30,798 bases of DNA, taken from NCBI GenBank assembly GCA_014904845.1, contig MU119667.1, forward strand, positions 1-30,798. Reading direction: 5' to 3'. The stretch comes from Acephala macrosclerotiorum. Its lineage: Eukaryota; Ascomycota; Leotiomycetes; Helotiales; Mollisiaceae. Position 1 is the first letter of the stretch. The number at the start of each line of letters is the position of its first letter. Both the position numbers and the translations under genes were made by a program. The notes beneath the pieces are model-generated. The model worked only from the letters and a program-made list of their open reading frames with translations, had not been told where the DNA came from and made no database searches. Positions 12,475-20,593 of this stretch are shown here, in pieces.

Positions 12475-12503
12475 CGTCCCCCCATATAATAGAGCCGTCC
12501 CGA
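12475..12503 (-). promoter_or_regulatory. Internal copy of the pre-LTR purine-tract box
   Basis: Ungapped, 21 of 29 bases match 8695-8723, the sequence beside the 3' LTR. Two blocks are conserved at the same spacing: CGTCCCC(N)CATAT and CGTCCCGA on the plus strand, which is a GGGG-containing purine tract on the element's sense strand. The sequence that follows in element sense, TGTATTG, resembles the LTR start TGTAGTG. It lies about 130-160 bp after the pol stop, where a simpler element would have its own polypurine tract and LTR. It could act as a second plus-strand primer or be a relic of how the 3' gene was added. Confidence 0.6.
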
Positions 12504-12635
12504 CTACAATAAGAAAAAAGTGGGGCTTTCGAAGCGTGAGTAGAGTCTGCTAAAATAAACAGAAGCATTCTAAAGAGGATCGGCAAAAAAGTGGGACCGC
12601 TATAGGTAGAAAGAGAAAGGGTAATTCCTTCCCGA

Positions 12636-14113
12636 TTAGGAAATCGCTATTGTCTCGAAGTTTGACGAGTTCTTCTCATCTATCCAGTCTTCAAAGAACC
12701 GTATGTATTTGTCTCTCTCGGCCTCGTTGAGTTCAAAAACACGAATTACAATTCCAGTTCTTTTTTCAATTTCTTGGGTACTTTGCCTATCACGAAATTC
12801 CCTAGCCGCCTCTTCTTCTGTATCTGCATCCTTATCATCGTTAAAATCAACGGACTCAACAGTATTTTCGTTCTTGCTATTGTCCAGGGAATCCTAGTAT
12901 CCATCCCTCTTAACGAACTTCTTCAAGCGATTCCCAGCATATGACCTTCGGATTGCCGTCCCGTCTACTTCTTCGAGCAGATAGCTCCCTTTCAATTGAT
13001 TTGCTTAACAGACTCGATATGGACCCAGCCACCTGTACAGCAGCTTAGTGTTCTTAGACATGTCCTGATCAATAAACTTAACATCATATGCCAAAACGAA
13101 GTCCCCTTCTCAAATTGGTTCTTTTCGTGTTTAGTAATAAACGTCGAAGTATGCTTGACCTTGCTTGCGACTGCGCTCTTTCTTCAGTCTCGATTCTTCC
13201 ATGTCCTCGTCTCGCATTTCAATCTGCCTGGTTCTCAGCTCAAGAAGCTCCGCTCGATCATGCACTTCGTCCCAGCCGAGAGTCCTCCAAGTGGGGAATC
13301 GGGTCTCAACAGGTAGGACAGCTTCTCTGCCATAGACCATGTAAAATGGCGTGCACCCAGTTGGTCTATAAATGGTCGTTCGATCCGCAAAAAGGACAAT
13401 TAGTAAGTGTTCCAACCAGCTTTTCTTGCCTCTTTTCGTCAAAGCAATCAATACGACAATAATAGGCTGATATTTTCGCTCAATTATCCCGTTTGCTTTC
13501 GAATTATATGCGAAGATAGTAGTTCGCCTGATTCTAAGCCTGTTCAATTCTTTGATAATAGCTCCCTTGAATTCGAGCTTTCTATCCAATCTTATGTAAT
13601 CGAAAACGCCGTATCTACAAATGATATCATTGTAGATGAACTTAGCAATCTTTTTAGAAATCGGATTCTTCATTGGTTTAATCTCAACCCAACCGAAAAA
13701 ATCATCTCGTGCCACAATCAGGCTATCGAATATTCCACATTGCGAGAATTTAACCATATCTATTCCAATGCAATGGAATAATAGAACCACTCTCTGGGAG
13801 TACAGAGTTTCCTCGTGTCTCTTTTTGCTTTTGTACTGACAGTCGCTATAGCTTGCTACAAAATCTTGAACGTCTTCGTAGCACCCCTTCCAGTAGTACC
13901 GACTAACCACTCGATAGTAAGTGCTCTCCCTTTCAGCATGTCCGGATTTATCATGTAATTCAATCATGACTGTCATACGCTGTCCTAAGTCGTTTAGAAC
14001 AAGTCGAGGTAAGTAAAACTTAATAGCATTTCTCTATAGCATCTTGTCTCGAACGCTGTAATCGACGGATTCTCGAATTAATTTGCGGAATTCCACTCTC
14101 AAAAGCCATTCTG
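12636..14113 (-). other. Integrase region of pol (zinc-binding, catalytic core, GPY module)
   Basis: The N-terminal HHCC zinc motif is read as HDKSGH followed 32 residues on by SYSDC: the two His and the last Cys are present, but the first Cys is now Tyr, a G-to-A type change. The catalytic core follows with Asp in GIDMVKF, Asp in RLDRKLEF and Glu in ANGIIER about 35 residues later, the DD35E pattern of retroviral-type integrases. After nonsense codons at 13131 and just below it, the same frame continues into LYRWLGPYRV (about 13015-13050) and AGNRLKKF, the GPY/F module typical of Ty3/Gypsy integrases. No chromodomain is visible; the tail (12636-12890) is rich in Asp and Glu. Confidence 0.93.
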
Positions 14114-14525
14114 GTCGTTTTAAAGTTGTCAAATACTAAGCAATATCTTGAGAATAGTTCGAATAATTGTTATCAAAAGGAAAGATGGCATTGTTGTCGT
14201 TATCATTGTCCAATAGTTCATTGATCTCAAGGGGAGCGGTTGATGCGACGCATGCGGAAAATGCGGCCGATGTCGGAGGTTGAAAGCCAAAAACACCGGG
14301 TTTGGAAGAATTCCCCCAAACTTGACCTAACAATTCAAACAAACATCCCCGTTTCACGTGCCCACCCTCAATCACAAACGGTTTACCCTCAACCTTTCGA
14401 CTAGTTTTGCGTTCTCTGGTCGAAATTGGAGCTATTTCAATGCAATCAAGCTCGATTGCAATGAACTCATCGATATCTGTCCTTTCCTTTGAATTGTCGT
14501 TCTCTATTCGCGGTCTTCTGGATAA
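14114..14525 (-). other. Spacer between RNase H and integrase with a low-similarity insertion
   Basis: The frame between the RNase H end (DGLSRRP) and the start of the integrase-linked block (YLTTLKRPEWL) contains an unusual stretch at about 14200-14400, including GGHVKRGCLFELLG and an Ala/Pro-rich part, followed by an Asp/Asn-rich run. Spacers here vary greatly among fungal Gypsy elements, so this may be lineage-specific rather than inserted later. The frame is kept through it. Confidence 0.5.
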
Positions 14526-15200
14526 TCCGTCTACAGCAGTGTAAATGCTTCCTCTAACATGCTTAACTTCGAAGTCGAACAATCGTATCCAAGCGAGCCA
14601 GCGAGTAACCAGGGCGCTAGGAAGATCTGTTACTGCTCAATTCAATTGAACGACGAGCGTATTGGCGTCCGTCTCAAGGATGAAATGAACACTATATAGC
14701 CAAGACCGTAACTTGCGAAGGCACTTTAAGACTCTTCGACACTCTCTCTTTGTCGCATCATAGTTTCGCTTAGCAGTATTCTAGAGTCCTGACTCGTATC
14801 GAGTTACTCGTTTCCGTCCTTTGTCGTTATACTGGCCGAGTGTCCTTCTATACTCTTACTAACTAGTATCGATACTTAAAATGATCATTCCCCATCCATC
14901 TGCAGGGTCGTAGTAGATTTTGCAAAGTACTAAAGCCGTCGTAAGTTTGTCTTATAAAAACACTATAGCGACTTTCTGCTCTTTTCTCTATTCGAAGGAT
15001 TCGTCCTTTCTAGTCAATCGGTATAACGGCTCGGTAATAATATCAAAATATTGAATCCATATCCTGTAATAAACACAAATCCCAATAAAAGCTTTGATTT
15101 CAGAGACATTATCACATCTAGTCCATCCTAGAATCTTGATGACCTTTGCACTTTCAGGGGAACGCCCTCTAGAACTGCAAACGAAACCAACAATAACCAT
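14526..15200 (-). other. RT connection and RNase H region of pol
   Basis: The connection segment is recognised by KVIKILGWTRCDN, FIGICVYYRIWI and PLYRLTRKDESF (15000-15170). RNase H follows with acidic residues in the expected order: Asp in IDTS (codon 14868-14870), Glu in RYESG (14793-14795), Asp in ETDANTL (14667-14669) and Asp in AVDGLSRRP near 14530. Several nonsense codons (about 14985, 14955, 14866, 14782, 14643) interrupt it. RNase H would degrade the RNA template and trim the primers during cDNA synthesis. Confidence 0.92.
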
Positions 15201-15239
15201 TCCATTCTAGCAGAATTGTAATTTGGGCCCTATACAGAC

Positions 15240-16445
15240 TTAAACTCTCTCGATTCGGTCCAGCGTTCTATCCAGGTTCTGAATGTGTTCAAAGACGAAT
15301 CGGCGAATCCCTGGAAGTGCCAACTCGTTGTCGTAATCCGTATAAGGTCCCTTGACTCCTACGTCATCCAGGAATGGCATCGCGACTCTGGGAAACACGT
15401 CTTCTAGAATTGTCATGATGACTCGAACGAATTGAGCTACAGAGTTAATTGCTCCTTGAGGCGGTGTTGTCATCCGCAGAAGTCCTAGTAGGGTCATAAA
15501 AGCAGTCATGTCTCTGCTTCGAACGTCTAGCGTGAGCTGATCGTATCCAGAAAAGAAGTCTATCAAGGAAGCGCAAAAGCATCCGATAAACTCCTCAGAA
15601 AATTCATCCACGAAAAGGGGTATATTGGCGTCTCTTAAAGTAATCGAGTTCATCTTCATAGTCGCGTTGATCAATCGGTAAGTCCCAGCGGCCTTTTTCG
15701 CGACCAGAAACCATGGGTTCCGATAAGGGCCATCGCTCTTTTCGAGCACTCCGCGATCGAGTCGTTCTTGAAGCATCTTTGCTACAACCGGGAACAAGGC
15801 CTTAAAGCAATAAAAACTCTTTTCTTGCCACGCCGTGTACTGAATTGTCTTAATGCGAACAGGCGGGCTGACATTTTCATAGATCTTAGAGACCTCTTTC
15901 CAATCAAATGCTATTGCCTCTTCACGGTTGAACATTATTTCATCGAACATTTCCCTTTCAGATTTCCATAGCCAGTCCCCGACAAGTAGAGATGTTAATC
16001 GCTCAAGAGTAAACCGTGATCCTTTTAGTATCGAGGCAATTCGCGGCAGCAAGTATCTTGCATACTTCCCAGTGTACTCTTGAGGTGTTTCTCGCGCCTT
16101 GGATCGTTCGAACCAGTCCTTCCGTCCTCTAGGAGCCTCCCCAGTTCCGTCGGTTAAGTCGACAGGTCGTACCTTTCTGGACTTGGGTTTATATGCCGTG
16201 TTGACGTCTATATTGAATGGTCTCAGGTTGGGATTGTCCAGCGATAAGGCTATTCTCTCCATTCGAGTCTCTCCCTCGCTTCCATGCTCGAAAATCCTTC
16301 GACTTCGTTCTTCTTCAGTGGAGTAAAGTGACTGGCGCTCCGCACCGTTCTCCAGATATTCTCTTATGACGTCCACGTCTGGGAACAGTAATGCTATTGT
16401 AGAAAGATACTCTTTCGCTTCCTCGTCGGAAACCCCCTCATTCAA
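15240..16445 (-). other. Reverse transcriptase domain of pol
   Basis: This is the longest intact stretch of pol (401 codons). Motifs in order are LVAKKAAGTYRLINA, LIDFFSGYDQ with the first catalytic Asp (codon 15558-15560), LRMTTPPQGAINSVAQF, and PFLDDVGVKGP with the catalytic Asp pair (15363-15368). FLDD in place of the more common YIDD/YVDD is seen in a group of fungal Gypsy elements as I know them. All three catalytic aspartates are intact. The open part starts inside the frame, and the region upstream to 16706 is a variable N-terminal arm. It would copy the element's RNA into DNA inside virus-like particles. Confidence 0.96.
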
Positions 16446-16670
16446 AATCTCGTTTGCTTTCTCTCTATCAAAAGAAAAAAACGTTTCATAGAAAATCGAA
16501 AGGAATGATCTCGCTTCTTATATTGTTTCATTTGTGTCTCTCTTTGAACTAGTAGCGCCTGCCTCAATCGTGCTTGTCCTATATGAAGTGATATTAAAAG
16601 TGTTTAGTGAAGAATCAGGAATAGAAGGAAATTCGTTAGGGTGTAAGGACTGTCCGCGAGCTCTGGCGCT

Positions 16671-16706
16671 GTACTGTCCTCTAACAGTACCAGTACTTAG
16701 TTTCCC
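16671..16706 (-). promoter_or_regulatory. -1 ribosomal frameshift site: GGGAAAC plus stem-loop
   Basis: At the end of gag-pro the sense strand reads GCG GGA AAC TAA. The heptamer G GGA AAC (16700-16706) is in the phase required for simultaneous slippage to GGG AAA, and the zero-frame stop follows at once (16697-16699). Slippage by -1 enters precisely the frame that encodes RT. Nine bases further on, GTACTGT (16684-16690) and ACAGTAC (16671-16677) form a perfect 7-bp stem with a 6-base loop. GGGAAAC is an established slippery sequence in retroviruses. Whether a pseudoknot forms cannot be judged by eye. Confidence 0.8.
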
Positions 16707-17260
16707 GCGTTGTATTCTTCCTTCGATGCCTCTTCGACCCGAGGGTGCATACGGACATGGCGGTTTCTAGTGGCTTGGCGCAAGTAGGTTTTCAAGGGAA
16801 GAACAATCATAACCATACAAGTAAAACTGGGATCTTTAAGGTCTCGAAACACGCCATCCCACGAACTATTATCTCTGTATTCAATTTGCATCTTCATTGC
16901 AGCGACGAATAGTTGTCTTAAAAGGATCTTCTTTGCACTGTCTACAAGGAAGAAAGGAATCTCACATCCGACTCCGTGTTCAATCTCTACTTTCATGACC
17001 GCTATTCCGGCGAATCCGAAGTTCTATCCAATAGCAATAGACAGCTGGAAATCTTCGACGTTTGTAATGGCACTGCCGAGGTCTCGAGCTATATGCGTGG
17101 GAGCAATGTAGCACTTCGTCCCAGTATCTAGCATTCCGCATTCTCCGCTCGAACCAATTAGTTCAAACAGGTTGAAGTATAGTTTAAGAGCAACGACAAT
17201 GTGCCTTCTTTTAATTAGTGACGAGAAATCGGCCCTCACGAGATTAGCTCCGAGTATCAC
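16697..17260 (-). other. Aspartic protease (retropepsin-like) region at the end of gag-pro
   Basis: The active-site block MLDTGTK contains the DTG triad (codons 17120-17128), preceded by a hydrophobic strand and followed by a retropepsin-like fold ending in ILLRQLF, which corresponds to the family's ILLG(R/Q)PF with two residues changed. A TAG at 17024 separates the active-site half from the C-terminal half. It lies in the gag frame and directly before the frameshift site, so protease would be made with every Gag molecule, unlike pol. It would cleave the polyproteins during particle maturation. Confidence 0.85.
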
Positions 17261-18085
17261 AGGGTTCCCAGTGACAGAAATAGGCTAACTCGTCCCTTCA
17301 AATATCCTGTGGAGGCTCTGAGAAAGCTGTTTCATAGGATCAACGGCTCCTAGCATTTCTCTTACTATAGCGACCCTAGCATCTATCAGAGTCAAGTAGT
17401 AAGCATTGTTTCTTCGCCATTGATTAGTAATCATTGTAGCAGGGTTCAGTGTTTTCAAGGCATCAGTGATCATTTTCATTCCCTTTTGGATTCTTGGAAG
17501 CGACGCTATGCTCTTAAAGAGTCTTCGCAGTAGGGCTTCATTAGTAGAGTCATCACTTCTAGCGCCGGACTATTGTCTTAAGGTCTTATCTTCCGATTGA
17601 TCCACGTTCATTTCCTCTCGTTTTTCGTTTTGAGCGCCTTGTAAGGTTTGTCGTTGCGATCCGGCCCTTAAGTACTTTTCTTTTGCTTTTACTCTTCGCC
17701 GAAGGTTTTCTCGTGCGCTTTGAATTTTACTCCTCGATTTGCTCGTCGTTACCGTGTTTGCTATTACTGTATTTACCGGCAATTCTTCGTAGAACTTATC
17801 AATGGTCGCTCTACTAAGGCTTTGAACGTTGATATTATTGCCGTTAAAGGTGTGCGACGATGGGTCCGGTCCTCTCAAGATTTCTCTGTTGGCGCTAGCC
17901 TTACTCCTTTCTTGAGCAGTAAATTGAATAGATTCCTGGATTCTCTGTGCATTCTCAAAGCGTTTATCGAGATTGTAATCAAAGGGTCCTCTAGTTACTT
18001 GTCCTATAATCTGATTATACTAGCATCGATTGTTTCTAAGCGTAAACGGTCGCGAAGGTCGATCACGGCTCTAAGAACTATAATA

Positions 18086-18766
18086 CTATTGACCGTTCTC
18101 TCGATGGCAATACCCACGGTTGATTAGCTCATCTATAAGTGGGCAGCGGTCCACGAAAAAGTGATCAACGAAGGGATCGACTTCTCCGTTCTTTGTTCGC
18201 TCGAAACACTCGAAGCAGTATCGCTCGCCCTGCTGATCGTTGTATGTAGCGTTGGCCTTTATTGCATTCCCTTGAACGGTCGACGGCATGCCTTGCGAGG
18301 GCCCAGCCGACGTTGAACCATATGAAGCTCCATGTCCGTCTCCTCCTATGTTGCTATATTCCCCTCGTCCTCGGCTAAAGCTCTCTCTTCGTTTATATCC
18401 TCGTGAAAGAGTAAACTGGTTCTGATTCTGGTTTATAGAGACTATAACGCTGTCCAGCTTTTGAGATATCTTCGTAGTGTTAGCGTCTAGAGCGGTTTTC
18501 AGATCGTTGAATAATACGGAGAAGAGAGAGAGCTTTTCCAGTTCTTTAACGAGATCGTTTATTTGGATTGAAGGTTTTGATACGGATATTTGCCGAGTTC
18601 TTTGGGTCTGGGTAGTACGTGGGACCGAAGATTGAGATTCGATATGGGTTTTTTTAGTGGTTGCATACATCCTTCGCTGAATCTCTTCTATGAGTGGCTC
18701 GAGTAGAATAGAGAGTAGTAAATCATTAACTGCATTTGAAATCATTCTTTGCATTACGACATCCAA
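18086..18766 (-). other. Gag nucleocapsid-like region with an extended Cys/His cluster
   Basis: A helical segment (VKELEKLSLFSVLFNDLK) is followed by an Arg/Gly/Ser-rich stretch and then RYCFECF...DHFFVDRCPLI. This gives the ligands C-x2-C-x14-H-x5-C, longer than the classical C-x2-C-x4-H-x4-C knuckle but with the same ligands. The residues after it (ELINRGYCHRENGQ) fit the region that follows the knuckle in fungal Gag proteins. It would bind the element's RNA. Zinc binding is inference. Confidence 0.7.
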
Positions 18767-18772
18767 ATGTTC

Positions 18773-19405
18773 TTATCGGACTTTCGAGTATTCTGGGTCG
18801 TTGATTTCATTGTATCGCCGCTTCTTCTCTTTATACTTATATGCGGCAATCGCTTTCTCGTACATCTTGTCGTAATTATGAGTAAATATCTCTATCGACT
18901 CGTAGTCGGTTTCCCTGAAGATCCGTTCTTTAATATGCATCGAAAGTCCCCTTATAAACTCGCGTCCTTGATATTGTTTATTTAACTTATTCCGTTTGAT
19001 CAATTCCTTGAATATTCGATCGAACAAGTCCACGTACGTCTTTATCGCTAAAAGACCTCTCGTAGATTGGTCGATGATCCTATATAGAAACTCTATACTT
19101 ACTCGATAGTGCTCCCAATCGTGTTCGCGAAATTCTTTCTTTAGAACGTCGTAAAACTCTTTTTCCAAGTAGTTTTCGGTGCTGTACTCTAGCATAAACC
19201 GGATTTGCTCCTTGTAAATCGGGCTAATATATCGCAAAAGCCGTATCCTCTTAGTTTCTGGGGTAACTCTGTAGTCTTCGCACATGTCGTCGTATTGTTC
19301 CAGAAAAGTCGTAACATTGTCTCCTTTGAACCAAAGTGCTCCAAGGGCTCCAGGGAGAGGCATTTGTAGCCCTAGTACGAGCACGTACTTCTCGGAGTCT
19401 TGCAT
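18773..19405 (-). other. Gag capsid-like domain
   Basis: An uninterrupted 210-residue stretch starts at an ATG. The block FKGDNVTTFLEQYDDMCEDY at its start is characteristic of fungal Ty3/Gypsy capsids, and a mainly helical, charged sequence follows (KRIRLLRYISPIYKEQI, YDVLKKEFREHDWEHY). It would build the virus-like particle shell. It ends at a TAA that is probably a mutated CAA, since the frame continues into the Cys/His region. Confidence 0.82.
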
Positions 19406-20050
19406 TTTTGAGGGACTGTCTTCGCTGTCCGTAGAAGATTTCCTAGAAGGGGTCGATGGCGTGGTTAGAGTGAGAGTATTTCCTGCCGGGGAGAGTGAAC
19501 TTTGGCGCGAATAACTTGCTAATCCTAGTCTTTGGACTAAGAATTGGTTTAATGATCTAGGAGTGCGAGTTTTCGAGCTATTGTCTCTAAGTGAGATTCG
19601 TTTTGAGGATTGGTTTCTACTTATATCGTCTTCTCGTAGGATCCCTTTTGTTCCAGTCCTTACTCGAAACTTCGCTCGCTTGTTCGTTCTAATAAAATGT
19701 ATTCTTCAAACAAGCACTTTCTTAGCCGGTTTCTCCCGGTTGAAGTCTCTTGTCTCAATCCTTTTCGTGTTGTTTTCTGAAATCCGAGGCTCATTCTGGC
19801 TCCACTGTTTCAACTTGGAAGCGATCACGAGCGATCCGCGAATTGCGGCTTCTAAAAGAGTTAAAACTAAAACATAGAACAATGAAACAATTTCGCTTTT
19901 CAATGCCACAATCTCTTTTCTCCTTCGCACCAAAGCTTTCTTTCTTATATTCCAATTTCTGCTGGGAATAGGGCCAATTGCCGTGAGTAATCGCCGCGAG
20001 TTCCTCTTTTTCTTTTTTATATTCGCTTTAATACCAGCTATCTCAAGCAA

Positions 20051-20292
20051 TTCAATACGTAATCCTTATAAATCAATATTTCTCTACAATTTCGCAATCT
20101 CGTAATCAAATCATTTAATCTCGAACAATACAACCAAAATAAGGGATCCTCGTTAGTTGATTTTCAGCCTCCGATTTCCAGTAGTTTAAATTTCCCCTTA
20201 ATAGTAATAAAGGACAGAATACACAAATCGCACATAAACAGTTCTCAGCGAGGTCCACTGGGATAACTCACTTCCCGGCGTCGCTTTACCAA
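20051..20292 (-). other. 5' leader of the element between LTR and gag
   Basis: The 242 bases inside the 5' LTR contain several stops in the gag frame near 20070-20220 and an ATG at 20235 in another frame that opens only a short reading frame. It probably holds the primer-binding site and the untranslated leader. Its inner part (about 20050-20110) may still be N-terminal gag coding sequence. Confidence 0.6.
20274..20291 (-). promoter_or_regulatory. Candidate primer-binding site
   Basis: One base inside the 5' LTR the sense strand reads TGGTAAAGCGACGCCGGG. It starts with the TGG expected to pair with a tRNA CCA end and sits at the usual place. I cannot assign the tRNA from memory. Confidence 0.55.
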
Positions 20293-20550
20293 TGTAGAAA
20301 AGCAATAGAGCACAAAGCAAAAAGGCCCAACCGTAGATTAGTTCGTTTTAGCCAATAGACTAGACTCATCCGAAGTAATCCGTAATCCGTAAATCAATCA
20401 ATCAATCAATCAAAGTAGAAGTAGAAAGGGTTATTGATTAGTCTATAGTGAGCGAAAGCTCCTTATGTACTAGAAGACACGTGACCAGCACTGCCCTCGA
20501 AACTAGCTATTTACAAGGATTTTGAAGGGAGAGTATATAGCCCCACCACA
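20293..20550 (-). repeat. 5' LTR (right copy)
   Basis: A 258-bp direct repeat of 8435-8692, with TGT...ACA ends. Relative to the other copy it carries eight A-for-G and two T-for-C differences, and six C where the other has T. It includes the (AATC)n tract with five clean units (20392-20412) and the CACGTG at 20478-20483. In sense orientation it would hold the promoter and RNA start; no firm TATA box can be fixed. Confidence 0.98.
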
Positions 20551-20554
20551 ATAT
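20551..20554. repeat. Candidate target-site duplication, right copy (ATAT)
   Basis: Matches ATAT at 8431-8434 on the other side of the element. A fifth matching base is not present. Confidence 0.55.
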
Positions 20555-20567
20555 TTAAAATAAAATT

Positions 20568-20593
20568 AATTGTTTATTTTTTTATAAACAATT
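20568..20593. repeat. Short inverted repeat beside the insertion point
   Basis: AATTGTTTAT (20568-20577) and its reverse complement ATAAACAATT (20584-20593) are separated by six T. It is a perfect 10-bp stem 14 bp outside the right LTR. Confidence 0.75.

Larger units (their letters stand above)
12636..16706 (-). pseudogene. pol: pol frame: reverse transcriptase, RNase H, integrase
   Basis: A single 1357-codon frame is entered by -1 frameshift at 16700-16706 and ends at TAA (12636-12638). In order it encodes reverse transcriptase, the connection segment, RNase H, a variable spacer and integrase with a C-terminal GPY module and an acidic tail. About 15 internal nonsense codons interrupt it (for example near 16519, 15240, 15209, 14985, 14643, 14136, 14033, 13131 and 12895). 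All are of the C-to-T or G-to-A type and no frameshift is visible. The frame also stays open upstream to about 16770, overlapping the end of gag-pro, which supports translation as a Gag-Pro-Pol fusion. In an active copy it would make and integrate the cDNA. Confidence 0.95.
16697..20050 (-). pseudogene. gag: gag-protease frame
   Basis: One frame encodes the particle proteins and the protease and stops at 16697-16699. Order: a basic, Ser/Arg-rich N-terminus (about 19406-20050), a capsid-like block (18773-19405), a linker and Cys/His cluster (18086-18766), a charged tail (17290-18085) and the protease (16697-17260). Internal nonsense codons lie at 19706, 18773, 18086, two just below it, 17570, 17285 and 17024, with no frameshift. 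The true start is uncertain: the ATG at 19405 follows a continuously open segment that, allowing stop codons at about 20070-20090, reaches roughly 20110. A RIP-altered start further up is possible. Confidence 0.88.
8435..20550 (-). mobile_element. Ty3/Gypsy LTR retrotransposon, RIP-decayed, with an extra 3' gene
   Basis: A 12,116-bp element on the minus strand, complete from LTR to LTR. In order it has a 258-bp 5' LTR, a primer-binding-like site, gag-protease in one frame, a -1 frameshift site, pol (RT, RNase H, integrase with GPY module), a purine-tract box, an additional 949-codon frame, a second purine-tract box and a 258-bp 3' LTR. The domain order RT-RNase H-integrase places it in Ty3/Gypsy, not Ty1/Copia. 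The FLDDVGVKGP active-site block fits the fungal members of this group as I know them. All three frames are broken by many nonsense codons but by no visible frameshift, so the copy is dead by point mutation only. It is unusually long for a fungal Gypsy element because of the 3' cassette. Confidence 0.97.

Noticed and set aside
12703..13839. Plus-strand open frames over the integrase end
   Set aside because: They lie antisense to integrase and its GPY module, which are clearly recognisable on the minus strand.
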